Assembly: GCA_016926805.1 (NCBI GenBank)
Contig: JAFGNV010000008.1
Location: 62,001-126,000 of the forward strand
DNA length: 64,000 bases
Reading direction: 5' to 3'
DNA from: Anaerolineae bacterium
GTDB taxonomy: Bacteria; Chloroflexota; Anaerolineae; 4572-78; J111
Shown: positions 52,755 through 61,471 of the stretch, one piece after another
Layout of the letters: every line of letters begins with the position of its first letter
Numbering within the stretch: the stretch's first letter is position 1
Position numbers and translations under genes: made by a program
The notes under the pieces: generated by a model
What the model saw: only the letters and a program-made list of their open reading frames with translations
What the model was told of the DNA's origin: nothing
Databases searched by the model: none

Positions 52755-53693
52755 CTACTCAGCCAGTTCAACCACCAATAACCGATCTAACCCGGCCAAA
52801 TCCTGTTTTAGCCGAATATTGGCTCCAGAAAAGTGCTTTTGCGCCAGGCAAACCACCGCCGATCCCTGACTCGACCCAATTTCTACCAGCAGGCTACCCC
52901 TGGGCCGTAGTTTTTCTCTGGCCTGAGGCAGCAACCGACCGATAAGTTCCAGACCGTCTTCGCCTCCATCCAGAGCCAGCCCGGGTTCGTATTGGCGAAC
53001 CTCCGGCGAAGCTGCGTTCAATTCTGAACGGCTGACGTAGGGCGGATTACTGACCACCAAATCGACCGGACCGGGCAGGGGCAGCAATAGGTCTCCCCGC
53101 AAAAATTTAATGTTATCCGCCACGTTGTGCCGGATGGCATTGCCCCGGGCCACTGCTAATGCCTGAGACGAAATATCTACGGCAAAAAGAGTTGCTTCAG
53201 GAATATTCTTGGCCAGCGCCACCGCGATACAACCGCTGCCGGTGCCGATATCGGCGATTGAAATGGGGCCGGTGCGATCTGTGGAGCGTTGCGGTATTAT
53301 TGATTTGCCGGTTGTAGGCTGGTTGATTTGCTGGTCTGCTGATTCACTAATTCGCTGATTTGCTGTGTGAATCGCCGTTTCAACCAGTAATTCTGTTTCT
53401 GGACGCGGAATGAGCACGTGTTGATTTACCTGGAAGTCGAGCGCAAAAAACTCTTTGTGCCCGGTTATGTAGGCCACCGGCTCACGCTGCTCCCGGCGGC
53501 TGAGCAAGTCAAAAAAATTGCTCAGTTGGATGGCGGTTGGGATTTCCTGAGGATGGGTATAAAGCCAGATGCGATCCCGCCCCAGCCCATGGGCCAGCAG
53601 CACCTCGGCATCCAGGCGAGGCGTATCATTACCTGCCTGGGCCAGGCGGTGAGTGGCTGTGGCTAGAATCTGGGTTAGGGTGTTTCCGGCCAA
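52755..53693 (-). CDS. prmC: Release-factor glutamine N5-methyltransferase
   Basis: The 312-residue protein has the PrmC/HemK layout: an N-terminal helical substrate-binding domain (LAHGLGRDRIWLYTHP, SRREQREPVAYITGHKEFF), SAM-binding IADIGTGSGCIAVALAK, and the catalytic NPPY (VVSNPPYVSRSEL). It methylates the GGQ glutamine of release factors RF1 and RF2. Between PRPETELLVETAI and the SAM motif there is an extra ~20-residue polar insert (NQRISESADQQINQPTTGK) encoded by a simple GATTNGCTG-like repeat. It follows prfA by 11 bp, as in many bacteria. Confidence 0.93.
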   Translation of the reverse strand: MAGNTLTQILATATHRLAQAGNDTPRLDAEVLLAHGLGRDRIWLYTHPQEIPTAIQLSNFFDLLSRREQREPVAYITGHKEFFALDFQVNQHVLIPRPETELLVETAIHTANQRISESADQQINQPTTGKSIIPQRSTDRTGPISIADIGTGSGCIAVALAKNIPEATLFAVDISSQALAVARGNAIRHNVADNIKFLRGDLLLPLPGPVDLVVSNPPYVSRSELNAASPEVRQYEPGLALDGGEDGLELIGRLLPQAREKLRPRGSLLVEIGSSQGSAVVCLAQKHFSGANIRLKQDLAGLDRLLVVELAE

Positions 53694-53704
53694 GATGCGC
53701 CTTC

Positions 53705-54778
53705 TTACGTTGTTGCCAGTTCTTGCAATTTCTTCTCTTCGTCGGCTTCGGTCAAGGCCTCGATAAACTCGTCAATCTCGCCATTGAGAATATTCTCCAG
53801 CCGGTGGCTGGTGTAGCCAATCCGGTGGTCGGTGACGCGAGTTTGGGGGAAGTTATAGGTACGGATTTTTTCACTGCGGTCGCCGCTACCCACCTGAGAA
53901 CGCCGCGCCGCGCCGTGTTCTTCCTCTAAACGGAGTTGTTCCAGGTCATACAGGCGCGCCCGCAGAATATTAAAAGCCTTGGCTCTGTTCTGTAACTGGC
54001 TCTTTTCGTCTTGGCAGCTAATGACAATGCCGGTGGGAAGATGGGTCAACCGCACCGCCGAATCGGTGGTATTGACACTTTGCCCACCCGGCCCGGAAGA
54101 ACGGAACACATCAATCCGAACTTCATTGGGGTCGATCTTCACTTCCACTTCGTCCATTTCTGGCAAAACGGCCACGGTGGCGGTGGAAGTATGAATGCGT
54201 CCCCCGCTTTCGGTTTCGGGGATGCGCTGCACCCGGTGAACCCCACTTTCGTATTTGAGTTTGGAATAGGCGCCCTGGCCGTTTACCTGAAAAATAATTT
54301 CCTTGAAACCACCAATGCCCGATTCGTTGCGGCTCAAAATCGATGTTTTCCAGCGTTGGCGCTCGGCATAACGGCTGTAGATGCGGAACAGGTCGGCGGC
54401 AAAAAGGCCGGCCTCGTTGCCGCCGGCCCCGGCCCGAATTTCCATAATTACGTTTTTATCATCATTGGGGTCTTTGGGCAGCAACATCACCCGTAATTCT
54501 TGCTCCAACCTGGCTCGTTTTTGGGTCAAGGCTTCAATTTCTTCCTTGACCATCGCCCGCATGTCCTCATCCAGGTCTTCGTTGAGCATGGCCCGGGCGT
54601 CATCCAGTTGGTTCTCCACGTCGCGATAGCGATGGTAAGCCTTTACTACCGGCTCCAGGCTGGCCTGTTCCTGTCCATACTTCATCAGGAGTTCCGGGTG
54701 GCTGGTTACGCCTGGACTCCCCATCAGTCCAATCAGTTCATTGTAACGTGCTTCTACCGCAGCAAGTCTATCTAGCAT
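53705..54778 (-). CDS. prfA: Peptide chain release factor 1
   Basis: The 357-residue protein has the RF1 signature [23 protein letters not shown] with the GGQ motif that triggers peptidyl-tRNA hydrolysis, plus the coiled N-terminal domain and the stop-codon recognition domain ([26 protein letters not shown]). RF1 reads UAA and UAG. AGGGAG sits six bases before the ATG. It forms an operon with prmC, which encodes its methyltransferase. Confidence 0.96.
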   Translation of the reverse strand: MLDRLAAVEARYNELIGLMGSPGVTSHPELLMKYGQEQASLEPVVKAYHRYRDVENQLDDARAMLNEDLDEDMRAMVKEEIEALTQKRARLEQELRVMLLPKDPNDDKNVIMEIRAGAGGNEAGLFAADLFRIYSRYAERQRWKTSILSRNESGIGGFKEIIFQVNGQGAYSKLKYESGVHRVQRIPETESGGRIHTSTATVAVLPEMDEVEVKIDPNEVRIDVFRSSGPGGQSVNTTDSAVRLTHLPTGIVISCQDEKSQLQNRAKAFNILRARLYDLEQLRLEEEHGAARRSQVGSGDRSEKIRTYNFPQTRVTDHRIGYTSHRLENILNGEIDEFIEALTEADEEKKLQELATT

Positions 54779-54798
54779 AAAAACTCCCTAACAGCATT

Positions 54799-54823
54799 TG
54801 ACCCGCCGGACAGGGGCGGGTCA
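54799..54823. repeat. GC-rich hairpin upstream of prfA
   Basis: TGACCCGCC (54799-54807) and GGCGGGTCA (54815-54823) pair perfectly around a 7-base loop, with a T run on the plus-strand side. Transcription here is on the minus strand, so it may be either a weak end for the gene at 54912 or a bidirectional structure. Confidence 0.5.
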
Positions 54824-54911
54824 CTTTTTTCTTACGAGTGACATGATAAATGAAGAGTGGCGAGTCGTCAAACAGAAAGCAAGTATTTAAAGAATAATTT
54901 TGGAGGATTCC

Positions 54912-55247
54912 TCAAGCTTTTTTCCAGGCCCAGGATAGCCCCCATTGCTGAGGGGTGTAAACGCCGCCCCGGGTCCATTGGCTCAACAAATTATGAAAAT
55001 CTTCCTGGGTGATTTCCGTAAGACCATGTTTTTCAAACGTTTCCGAAAAATTGGCGGCCTCACCCTCGATTTTATAATAACCAATTATGTAGACGCCGGT
55101 TGACGGATCGAGTTTGGGCTTATAATGTTCTCCCACTAATACATTCCCCGCAAAATCGACCCAGCCAAAAAAAACGGGCAGGTCATTGATTCTCAAATCA
55201 TCTCTGGCCCGGTAATATATTCTTTTTTGGGGGGTGTTGGCACTCAT
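54912..55247 (-). CDS. Small protein of unknown function
   Basis: I do not recognise this 111-residue protein. It has no signal peptide or membrane helix. Sequence such as FGWVDFAGNVLVGEHYKPKLDPSTGVYIIGYYKI suggests a beta-rich fold, followed by a helical end rich in Trp (WTRGGVYTPQQWGLSWAWKK). AGGGA lies about eight bases before the ATG. It is 13 bp after the helicase-associated gene, in the same direction, so it is probably the last gene of that operon. The gap 54779-54911 to prfA holds only the hairpin. Confidence 0.6.
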   Translation of the reverse strand: MSANTPQKRIYYRARDDLRINDLPVFFGWVDFAGNVLVGEHYKPKLDPSTGVYIIGYYKIEGEAANFSETFEKHGLTEITQEDFHNLLSQWTRGGVYTPQQWGLSWAWKKA

Positions 55248-55260
55248 TGTTTGTCCCTGA

Positions 55261-57033
55261 TTATTGTAGAATATATCCCAGTTCTTTCAATCTGGCCCGA
55301 AAAGCCTTTTCTTTGCGGTTGGAAATAACCAACATGTTTGACCCGGTCACATAACAGAGTTTGGGCAAAACTGGATCGTTGGTAACCATATCTATCAGGT
55401 CAGTCGACTGAGCTTTGATAAAGACGGCTGGCTCGCCTCGGGAAAAAAGCTGGCTGTTGTGGCGAATTTTTTCCAGCCACGCTGTGACCTCTTGCGGCAA
55501 TGGCCCCTGGTGTCGCTGCTGCAAAAAGTCAATCAGATAGTCAGCGTCGGCGCCCGTTTCCAGGGAGGTAAGGAATTGTTGGGCATCCAGATGGTAATGT
55601 TTGCCCCGGGCCACGGCAACCTGGGCCAGCAGGTTCTGATTGTTGGGGGTTAAGTCGTTGGGTCTGATTAAGGTAACGCGCAGATCCGAGGAAATAGCAA
55701 ACAATGGTTCGTGTAAGGGTTTGGACGGTACATACTCAGCCGCCTGGCCCAACAGATACGCGCCCAGGTTGTTGATCTTAAAATACCACAACCCGTCGTA
55801 CAAACTCAAATAATCGTCATCATAATACAAATCGGCATCAATGGCCGTATCACTGGGGTGGGTGTAGAGCAAATCCACCGCGCCAATCGAGCCAAGATAT
55901 TCCCAGATAAGGGCATTAATGTAAAGTCCTTTGGTCACCGTCCAGTACGTACCGCTGTAAAGCTCGCCATAATCTCGATAGCCCACATACAGGTTGCTGT
56001 AATAGGTGGTTTCCACGTCAAAGTCAAAATGCCAGATTTTGACGGCCCGGTAAAAGTCGTCAATAGCAATCCATGCGCCTGCCGGACACCAGGATAGCGC
56101 TTCTAGTACGGCCTCCCGGCGACTGGCCGGGGCAGTGAGGCGGGTGCTCCGGCTATTCAGACCTTTTAGGGCCGAAATCCGGCTCAACTCATCAAACTGA
56201 CCCTGCTGGGTCCAGGTTTCGACAGCCTCCAGCAGAATTTCGGGGTTTTGGGTTTGGTAATATTCGCGCCCGGTGTCGGTGAGTTGTAGTTGGTTGCGGC
56301 CCCTGGCTTTGGCAACCAGGCCCGCTTCCTGGGCAAATACGTCCAGCCCAAAGGGACGAATGGTATCGGTGGCCCGGTATTTATCCGGCAGGGAAAAGAA
56401 ATCCCCCACCAGCAGGTCATTGACCAGCTTTTTCAGGCTGCCTACCGTGGCCCGATTCGAGGTGGCCGTGATTTGGATCTGGCCTTGTTCAACCAAACGC
56501 AAGTAGGCCAGCAAGTCGTGTAATCCGGCCTGCTCGGTTTCGGCGCGCTGTAATTCCAGGGTGTAACCCTGCATTTCAACAGTTTGGGGCGGTTCGGCCA
56601 AGCCGGTGAGTTGAAACTTGTCCGGCGGCGGCACCAGGTCGACCAGTAACGGGATCAGGTCGGCGGGCAGGCGGCCATCGTAAAGAAACAAATCCAGGGG
56701 AATGGGTTCGGAATAATACGACCACATATTTTTTTTAGGCCGTTCCGGCAGGGTGCCATATTGGGCCACAAACGCGGATTGGTTGAATTCGCCGTCATTA
56801 TGATAGGCCGCAGCCACGGCTTTTTTGGATAAATCATCCAGTTGCCGCCATACCTGCCGCAATGACTCCGGCTTCATCACCGTACAATGAATGCAACGAA
56901 CCAGGTCGTCCTTGCGGGTAGCGCCCCGACAAGCATCGCAAAGTTTGGCCAGTTGTTTGAGTTGGTCGTTGGTTTTTTGGTAGAGAATTTCCGCCAGTTG
57001 GGTCGGTTGTGGCGACGAGGCATAATGGCTCAT
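55261..57033 (-). CDS. Helicase-associated protein with XPB/Ssl2 N-terminal-like domain
   Basis: The 590-residue protein lacks any helicase motif itself. Its C-terminal part (SSDLRVTLIRPNDLTPNNQNLLAQVAV, ADYLIDFLQQRHQGPLPQEVTAWLEKI) resembles the Helicase_C_3 domain (XPB/Ssl2 N-terminal), found beside helicases. The N-terminus has a CDACRGATRKDDLVRCIHC segment with four Cys, a possible zinc site. Its ATG overlaps the TGA of the SWIM gene (ATGA), so the two are translationally coupled, which supports a complex with the SWIM and SNF2 proteins. Domain assignment is by pattern and is moderate. Confidence 0.6.
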   Translation of the reverse strand: MSHYASSPQPTQLAEILYQKTNDQLKQLAKLCDACRGATRKDDLVRCIHCTVMKPESLRQVWRQLDDLSKKAVAAAYHNDGEFNQSAFVAQYGTLPERPKKNMWSYYSEPIPLDLFLYDGRLPADLIPLLVDLVPPPDKFQLTGLAEPPQTVEMQGYTLELQRAETEQAGLHDLLAYLRLVEQGQIQITATSNRATVGSLKKLVNDLLVGDFFSLPDKYRATDTIRPFGLDVFAQEAGLVAKARGRNQLQLTDTGREYYQTQNPEILLEAVETWTQQGQFDELSRISALKGLNSRSTRLTAPASRREAVLEALSWCPAGAWIAIDDFYRAVKIWHFDFDVETTYYSNLYVGYRDYGELYSGTYWTVTKGLYINALIWEYLGSIGAVDLLYTHPSDTAIDADLYYDDDYLSLYDGLWYFKINNLGAYLLGQAAEYVPSKPLHEPLFAISSDLRVTLIRPNDLTPNNQNLLAQVAVARGKHYHLDAQQFLTSLETGADADYLIDFLQQRHQGPLPQEVTAWLEKIRHNSQLFSRGEPAVFIKAQSTDLIDMVTNDPVLPKLCYVTGSNMLVISNRKEKAFRARLKELGYILQ

Positions 57034-57923
57034 GCTTCCGGTTGTTCCTCTCCATTTTCGGTCTCTTCGCCAAAGGCTGCGGTCAGCGCTGCCTCGGTGA
57101 TGGCGTGGTAAGTCGGGCCAAGGGTTGTCAACAGATCATCGGCCAAAAACGAGGGCTGCCCTAACCGCTTGAGTACGGGGAACTCGGTGACCGGCGGCTT
57201 GATGGTGGTTTTGAAGTGGGTTAACGGTTGGCCGACTTCCCAGAAGGTGTCGATCATTTCGGCCAGGGGGAGCACTGGTTCGGCGGTTTCCTCCACCAAC
57301 GCCTCGTCCGGTTCAACCGTATCGGCTCGCCGGGTTCGCAGGGCGGCCAAAATCTGGTCCTGGGTTCGACCTCGCAGCCGGAAGAGCATAAAGGGGTCTT
57401 CGTCAAACTGCTCGCCCAAAATGTAGTGCACCGCGGCCACGTGCTTGCAAGGATTGGCCCAGTCGGGGCAGGAACATTCGGTTATCAACTCCACCTCGGT
57501 TTCGGGGAACAGGCTGACCCCGGCGGCGCGGAAGGCGTCTTCAATGTCGTCGGGCATTTCCCCGGCCAGCAGTTGAGCCGAAAAAATGGCCTGTTCGGCC
57601 AGGGCGTCGATCACCCGCTCCCACTGGGCATCGCTCAGGTGGTCGATTTCAATAGTGACTTTATAGGGCGTGCGGCGCGAGCCTTGCACTTTGGCCTTAA
57701 GGCCCGCTTTGGTTTCTTCAATCGAAAGCACCTGGCCTTTGCGGGCGTAGGTGCGGCCCCGGCGCAGCCGTCCTGCATCGACCAGTTTTTCCAAACTCTT
57801 TATCCAACGGTTTGCCCACCAGTTTTTGACAAACTCGCCGCGTTTGCTTTTGGCCTTAATACCCTGATCGGTTTCGATGGGCTGGCTGGGTTTGAAATAA
57901 CTGTAATAATCGTAACGACTCAT
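57030..57923 (-). CDS. SWIM zinc-finger protein
   Basis: The 297-residue protein has a SWIM zinc finger ECSCPDWANPCKHVAAVHY (Cys150, Cys152, Cys159, His161), a domain that binds DNA or protein. The N-terminus WWANRWIKSLEKLVDAGRLRRGRTYARKGQV is typical of bacterial SWIM proteins encoded beside SNF2 helicases, such as B. subtilis YwqB beside YwqA. It lies between the SNF2 and the XPB-N-like genes, overlapping the latter by 4 bp. The C-terminal ~110 residues are not recognised. Confidence 0.85.
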   Translation of the reverse strand: MSRYDYYSYFKPSQPIETDQGIKAKSKRGEFVKNWWANRWIKSLEKLVDAGRLRRGRTYARKGQVLSIEETKAGLKAKVQGSRRTPYKVTIEIDHLSDAQWERVIDALAEQAIFSAQLLAGEMPDDIEDAFRAAGVSLFPETEVELITECSCPDWANPCKHVAAVHYILGEQFDEDPFMLFRLRGRTQDQILAALRTRRADTVEPDEALVEETAEPVLPLAEMIDTFWEVGQPLTHFKTTIKPPVTEFPVLKRLGQPSFLADDLLTTLGPTYHAITEAALTAAFGEETENGEEQPEA

Positions 57924-57964
57924 CTATCTACCTCCGGAATCCCCGGCTGATAGCGGCGGCCAGT

Positions 57965-60900
57965 TTACTCCCGCCGCAGGCTGACCAGATCGCGCAGTTC
58001 GTCGGTGGACAGTTCGGTGAGCCAGTTTTCGCCGCTGCCAACGATGCTTCGAGCCAGGGCTTTTTTGCTCTCGATCATCTGGTCAATCATCTCTTCCATC
58101 GTTCCCGCGCAGACAAATTTGTGTACCTGCACATTGCGCGTCTGGCCAATGCGAAAGGCCCGGTCGGTGGCCTGGTCTTCTACGGCCGGGTTCCACCAGC
58201 GATCAAAATGGAACACGTGATTGGCCCGGGTCAGGTTCAGGCCGGTGCCGCCCGCCTTGAGCGAGAGAATAAAAATCGGCGGTCCGTGCGGATCGTCCTG
58301 AAAGCGGTTGATCATCACGGTGCGTTTGGGGGCGGGCACGCCGCCGTGCAAAAACAGGGTCGATACTCCCAGCCGCTCCTGCAAATGTTGTTTGAGAAAC
58401 TCGCCCATTTCGGCAAACTGGGTAAACACCAGCACCCGGTCGCCTACTGACACGGCCTCTTCCAGCATTTCGGCCAGGCGGGCCAATTTGCCGCTGCGTT
58501 TGGTTTCGATTTCTACATCAAGGGGTTGGCCTTCGCCAATCTGGTGCAAAAATTGAGCGGGATGATTGCACACCTGTTTTAATTGCATCAGCATGCTCAG
58601 AACCAGTCCCTTGCGCTGAATGCCATCGGCCTCATCTACTTCCTGCATGGCCTTTTGCACCACCGACTCGTAGAGCGTGGCCTGTTCTTCGCTGAGATTG
58701 CAGTAAACCTTCATCTCCTGTTTGTCGGGCAAATCTTGAATCACGGTGGGGTCGGTTTTGACCCGGCGCATGATAAAAGGCGAAACCATCTGGCGCAGGC
58801 GTTGGGTGGCTTCGTCGTCGCTGTAACGCTCGATGGGCCGGGCAAATTGCTGCCGGAAGCCGTGGCGCGATCCCAGGTAGCCGGGGTTGAGAAAATGCAT
58901 AATGGACCACAACTCCGACAGCCGGTTTTCTACCGGCGTGCCGGTGAGCGCCACCCGAAACTGGGCCGGTATCTGGCGAATGGCCCGGGTCTGTTTGGCT
59001 TCTGGATTTTTGATGTTTTGGGCTTCGTCCAGGATCAGACCAAACCAGTTGATATTTTTGAGCGCGTCGGCATCCCGCCGGGCCAGGGCGTAACTGGTAA
59101 GCACCATATCGGTGGCTTTAACCTGTTCGGTGAGGGCTTCGTCCCGCAGCCGGTCGCCGCCCTGATGCACCAACGTGGTCAGGGTGGGGGCAAACCGTTT
59201 CACCTCGCGGTCCCAGTTGGCCACCACCGAGGTGGGGCAGACCAGCAGAACCGGGCCGGGGAGAGCCTGGCTCGCTTCCTTTTCGCGTAGAAGCATAGCC
59301 AGGGTTTGGATGGTTTTGCCCAGGCCCATATCGTCGGCCAGACAGGCCCCCAATCCCCAACGGCGGAAAAAGTCGAGCCAGGAGTAACCATATACCTGAT
59401 AGGGCCGGAGCTGGCCCTGCAACCCTTGCGGTTGGGGCAGTTCGGCCAATTTCTCGCTGCCGGTGAAGCGTTCCATCCACTGTTTGAACCAACCTTCAAA
59501 CTCAACTTTTTCCACTGGCAGGCCGTTGACCGTATCGGCGGCGCCCAGGCCCATGCGCAGGGCCTCTGGTATCCCCACTTCAGCTTCCAGATTTTGCTTT
59601 TCCCAAAACTGAATGGCCGCTTCGATTTGTTCCGGGTTGAGTTGGACCCACTGGCCGCGAATTTGCACCAGCGGTGACTTGAGCGCCACGAGGGCATCGA
59701 ACTCCTCGCGGGTAAGGGTAGTATCACCCAGAGACAGTTCCCATTGGTAGCGGATGAGGTTGCCAAAGGTCATGTTGCTTTTGGGGATGCCATCGGCGCC
59801 GGGACCCTGGGCCGATTTCATTTTTAGCCGCACGCCCAGTCGCGTGCCGGGTTTGTTCCACCAGGGTGGCACCAACACGCCAAAGCCACTGGCTTCCAGC
59901 AACGGCGCGCCCTCACGCAGAAAGTCAAACGCTTCCTGGGTGGAAAGGGACAATGCGGTGGGGCTGGCCGTTTTCAGGCCATGTTTAAGCGGACTGAATA
60001 GCCGCGCTGCATGACCCAATCCGGCCAGTAATTTCTCCTGCGGTTGTTCAAAACGGCGGTTGAGTGCATTTAGGGCGTTGCCTCTCACTCGCCACACCTG
60101 TTGCGCCGGAACCAGGAGACTGGGGTCGTCGCGAGCCTGAAGAAGGTAATGTAAGCGCCAGGGTGCTTCGGTTTTGGCCTGGCTCTGTTGCGCAGGCGCT
60201 TCCAATCGAAAGGCAATGCGAAATGTCTTGTCGCCGGCCACGTGCAGATTGCGCAGCCAGAGTTGGTGATTTTGGGACAGGTGTTTGAGTTGGGCCACGG
60301 AGCCGGAAACGTTGGGGCTGGCCGTAAACAGGGCATTGAGCCAGGCGTGCGCTGCGTCACGGTCAGGATAGAGGCGAGACGGCGCTTTTCCCCACCGGCG
60401 AGCCAGAGCGTCGGTTATGGTGTTTAAAAAGGTTTCCAGAATCACACGCGGCGAGGGCGCGTTGGTGGGGGCATCGGCCTCGACGCGGCAAAGCGGCGGC
60501 ATGGCCTCCAGCAGGCGCGCTACGCGCGGGCCGTCTTGAGGGCCGTCCAGGACGGGCAGCCAGCGAGCGTCAAAGGTCGCGCGTTTGGGGTCGGGCTGGG
60601 CCAGAACAGGCAGGATTTTCTGTTGGGCCAGGGTTTCCAGCACCAAGTTGGTGACGGTTTGCCAGTAGCGCACCTCGTTGCCCAACGTCAGGTGGGATGA
60701 TACATCTTCATTAACCGGAAGATGGGTCAAAAAATGGAAAGTTTCCTCCGCCGACAACCACACCCCCGCTACCAGCCAGGGCGAAAGTACCGCTTGGGTG
60801 TCCTCAATCTCCCAATCGTGTACCAGTTGTGGCGAGGGTTGCGGGCCGGAACGCGTGGTTGGCAAGAGGAGGGTGAGCCAGTTGATCTGTCTTTGAACGG

Positions 60901-61093
60901 TGGTATGCGTCAGCTTTTTCAGCAGGAGCCCGGTGAGAGTAGGGTCGGTACAGAAGGGGTGAGGTTGAGCGGTTTTGCCGGCCCGCCCTCTTTTTTTGGT
61001 TCGGGTTGCTTCAGAATTTTCAGCCCACAACAGCATGCCCTCCTTATCGGTGGGGCCGGTGGGGAAATGCCAGTGGGCGTGCAAAACGTGCAT
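57965..61093 (-). CDS. SNF2-family helicase/translocase
   Basis: The 1042-residue protein has a long N-terminal region (residues ~1-450), then a SNF2-associated region of the DUF3670 type and the two RecA-like lobes of a Swi2/Snf2 ATPase. Visible motifs: LRPYQVYGYSWLDF, Walker A DDMGLGKT (Lys593), LVCPTSVVANWDREV, DEAQNIKN (DEAQ box), TGTPVENRLSELWSI, LVFTQFAEMGEFL, GGTGLNL and DQATDRAFRIGQ. Such proteins translocate on double-stranded DNA to remodel protein-DNA complexes. The three genes 55261-61093 form an operon. GGAG precedes the ATG at 61093 by about ten bases. Confidence 0.92.
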   Translation of the reverse strand: MHVLHAHWHFPTGPTDKEGMLLWAENSEATRTKKRGRAGKTAQPHPFCTDPTLTGLLLKKLTHTTVQRQINWLTLLLPTTRSGPQPSPQLVHDWEIEDTQAVLSPWLVAGVWLSAEETFHFLTHLPVNEDVSSHLTLGNEVRYWQTVTNLVLETLAQQKILPVLAQPDPKRATFDARWLPVLDGPQDGPRVARLLEAMPPLCRVEADAPTNAPSPRVILETFLNTITDALARRWGKAPSRLYPDRDAAHAWLNALFTASPNVSGSVAQLKHLSQNHQLWLRNLHVAGDKTFRIAFRLEAPAQQSQAKTEAPWRLHYLLQARDDPSLLVPAQQVWRVRGNALNALNRRFEQPQEKLLAGLGHAARLFSPLKHGLKTASPTALSLSTQEAFDFLREGAPLLEASGFGVLVPPWWNKPGTRLGVRLKMKSAQGPGADGIPKSNMTFGNLIRYQWELSLGDTTLTREEFDALVALKSPLVQIRGQWVQLNPEQIEAAIQFWEKQNLEAEVGIPEALRMGLGAADTVNGLPVEKVEFEGWFKQWMERFTGSEKLAELPQPQGLQGQLRPYQVYGYSWLDFFRRWGLGACLADDMGLGKTIQTLAMLLREKEASQALPGPVLLVCPTSVVANWDREVKRFAPTLTTLVHQGGDRLRDEALTEQVKATDMVLTSYALARRDADALKNINWFGLILDEAQNIKNPEAKQTRAIRQIPAQFRVALTGTPVENRLSELWSIMHFLNPGYLGSRHGFRQQFARPIERYSDDEATQRLRQMVSPFIMRRVKTDPTVIQDLPDKQEMKVYCNLSEEQATLYESVVQKAMQEVDEADGIQRKGLVLSMLMQLKQVCNHPAQFLHQIGEGQPLDVEIETKRSGKLARLAEMLEEAVSVGDRVLVFTQFAEMGEFLKQHLQERLGVSTLFLHGGVPAPKRTVMINRFQDDPHGPPIFILSLKAGGTGLNLTRANHVFHFDRWWNPAVEDQATDRAFRIGQTRNVQVHKFVCAGTMEEMIDQMIESKKALARSIVGSGENWLTELSTDELRDLVSLRRE

Positions 61094-61198
61094 ATCGGTT
61101 CGTCTCCGGTCTACAAAGAGTCAACACAAAGACACAAGGGTACACCCTTTGCGTCAAAAGGCTCCTGTTTGACTGGTTTGAGTTGGCGTCAACACTTG

Positions 61199-61227
61199 AT
61201 TATAACATATCCAAATTGCACAATCAA
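61199..61227 (-). promoter_or_regulatory. Promoter of the SNF2/SWIM operon
   Basis: On the minus strand -35 TTGATT (61227-61222) and -10 TATAAT (61204-61199) have a 17-bp spacer, with a TGT just before the -10 (extended -10). The start point would be about 100 nt before the SNF2 ATG. An AAGGGT/ACCCTT hairpin lies in the leader near 61135-61149. Confidence 0.65.
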
Positions 61228-61471
61228 AAATGGCCCGTACCCTAAGTTCAGGCGGTATTGGACGGCTACGAACGAAAGGTTTATAATAACCTGGATTCGA
61301 TAATTACGAGTTGGTTGGGTTGAGCGATATAGAAACAGATTATCCCCCATTGGCAAAATAGGTGTCATCTGTCCATTTTTTTGGTGACATCTATCACTAA
61401 AAACGTTTTCGATTCTGAAGTATAGTTTCTTACTGGACAACCGTATATGTTGCCAGAAGGTTGCGCACCCC
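61228..61471. other. Intergenic DNA between divergent genes
   Basis: The 61094-61471 gap separates divergent transcripts. Apart from the SNF2 promoter, it has GGTGTCATCT (around 61361) and GGTGACATCT (around 61383) as imperfect direct repeats and a -10-like TATAGT at 61421-61426 that might serve the CoA-transferase gene. No gene or strong -35 is seen. Confidence 0.35.

Noticed and set aside
58583-59290. Plus-strand open frame of 235 residues opposite the SNF2 gene
   Set aside because: Antisense shadow of an intact SNF2 gene with all motifs in place; no ribosome site or known pattern.
54912-61093. SNF2 operon as a known phage-defence system such as DISARM
   Set aside because: There is no methyltransferase, PLD or DUF1998 gene beside the SNF2 gene, so the known system definition is not met.
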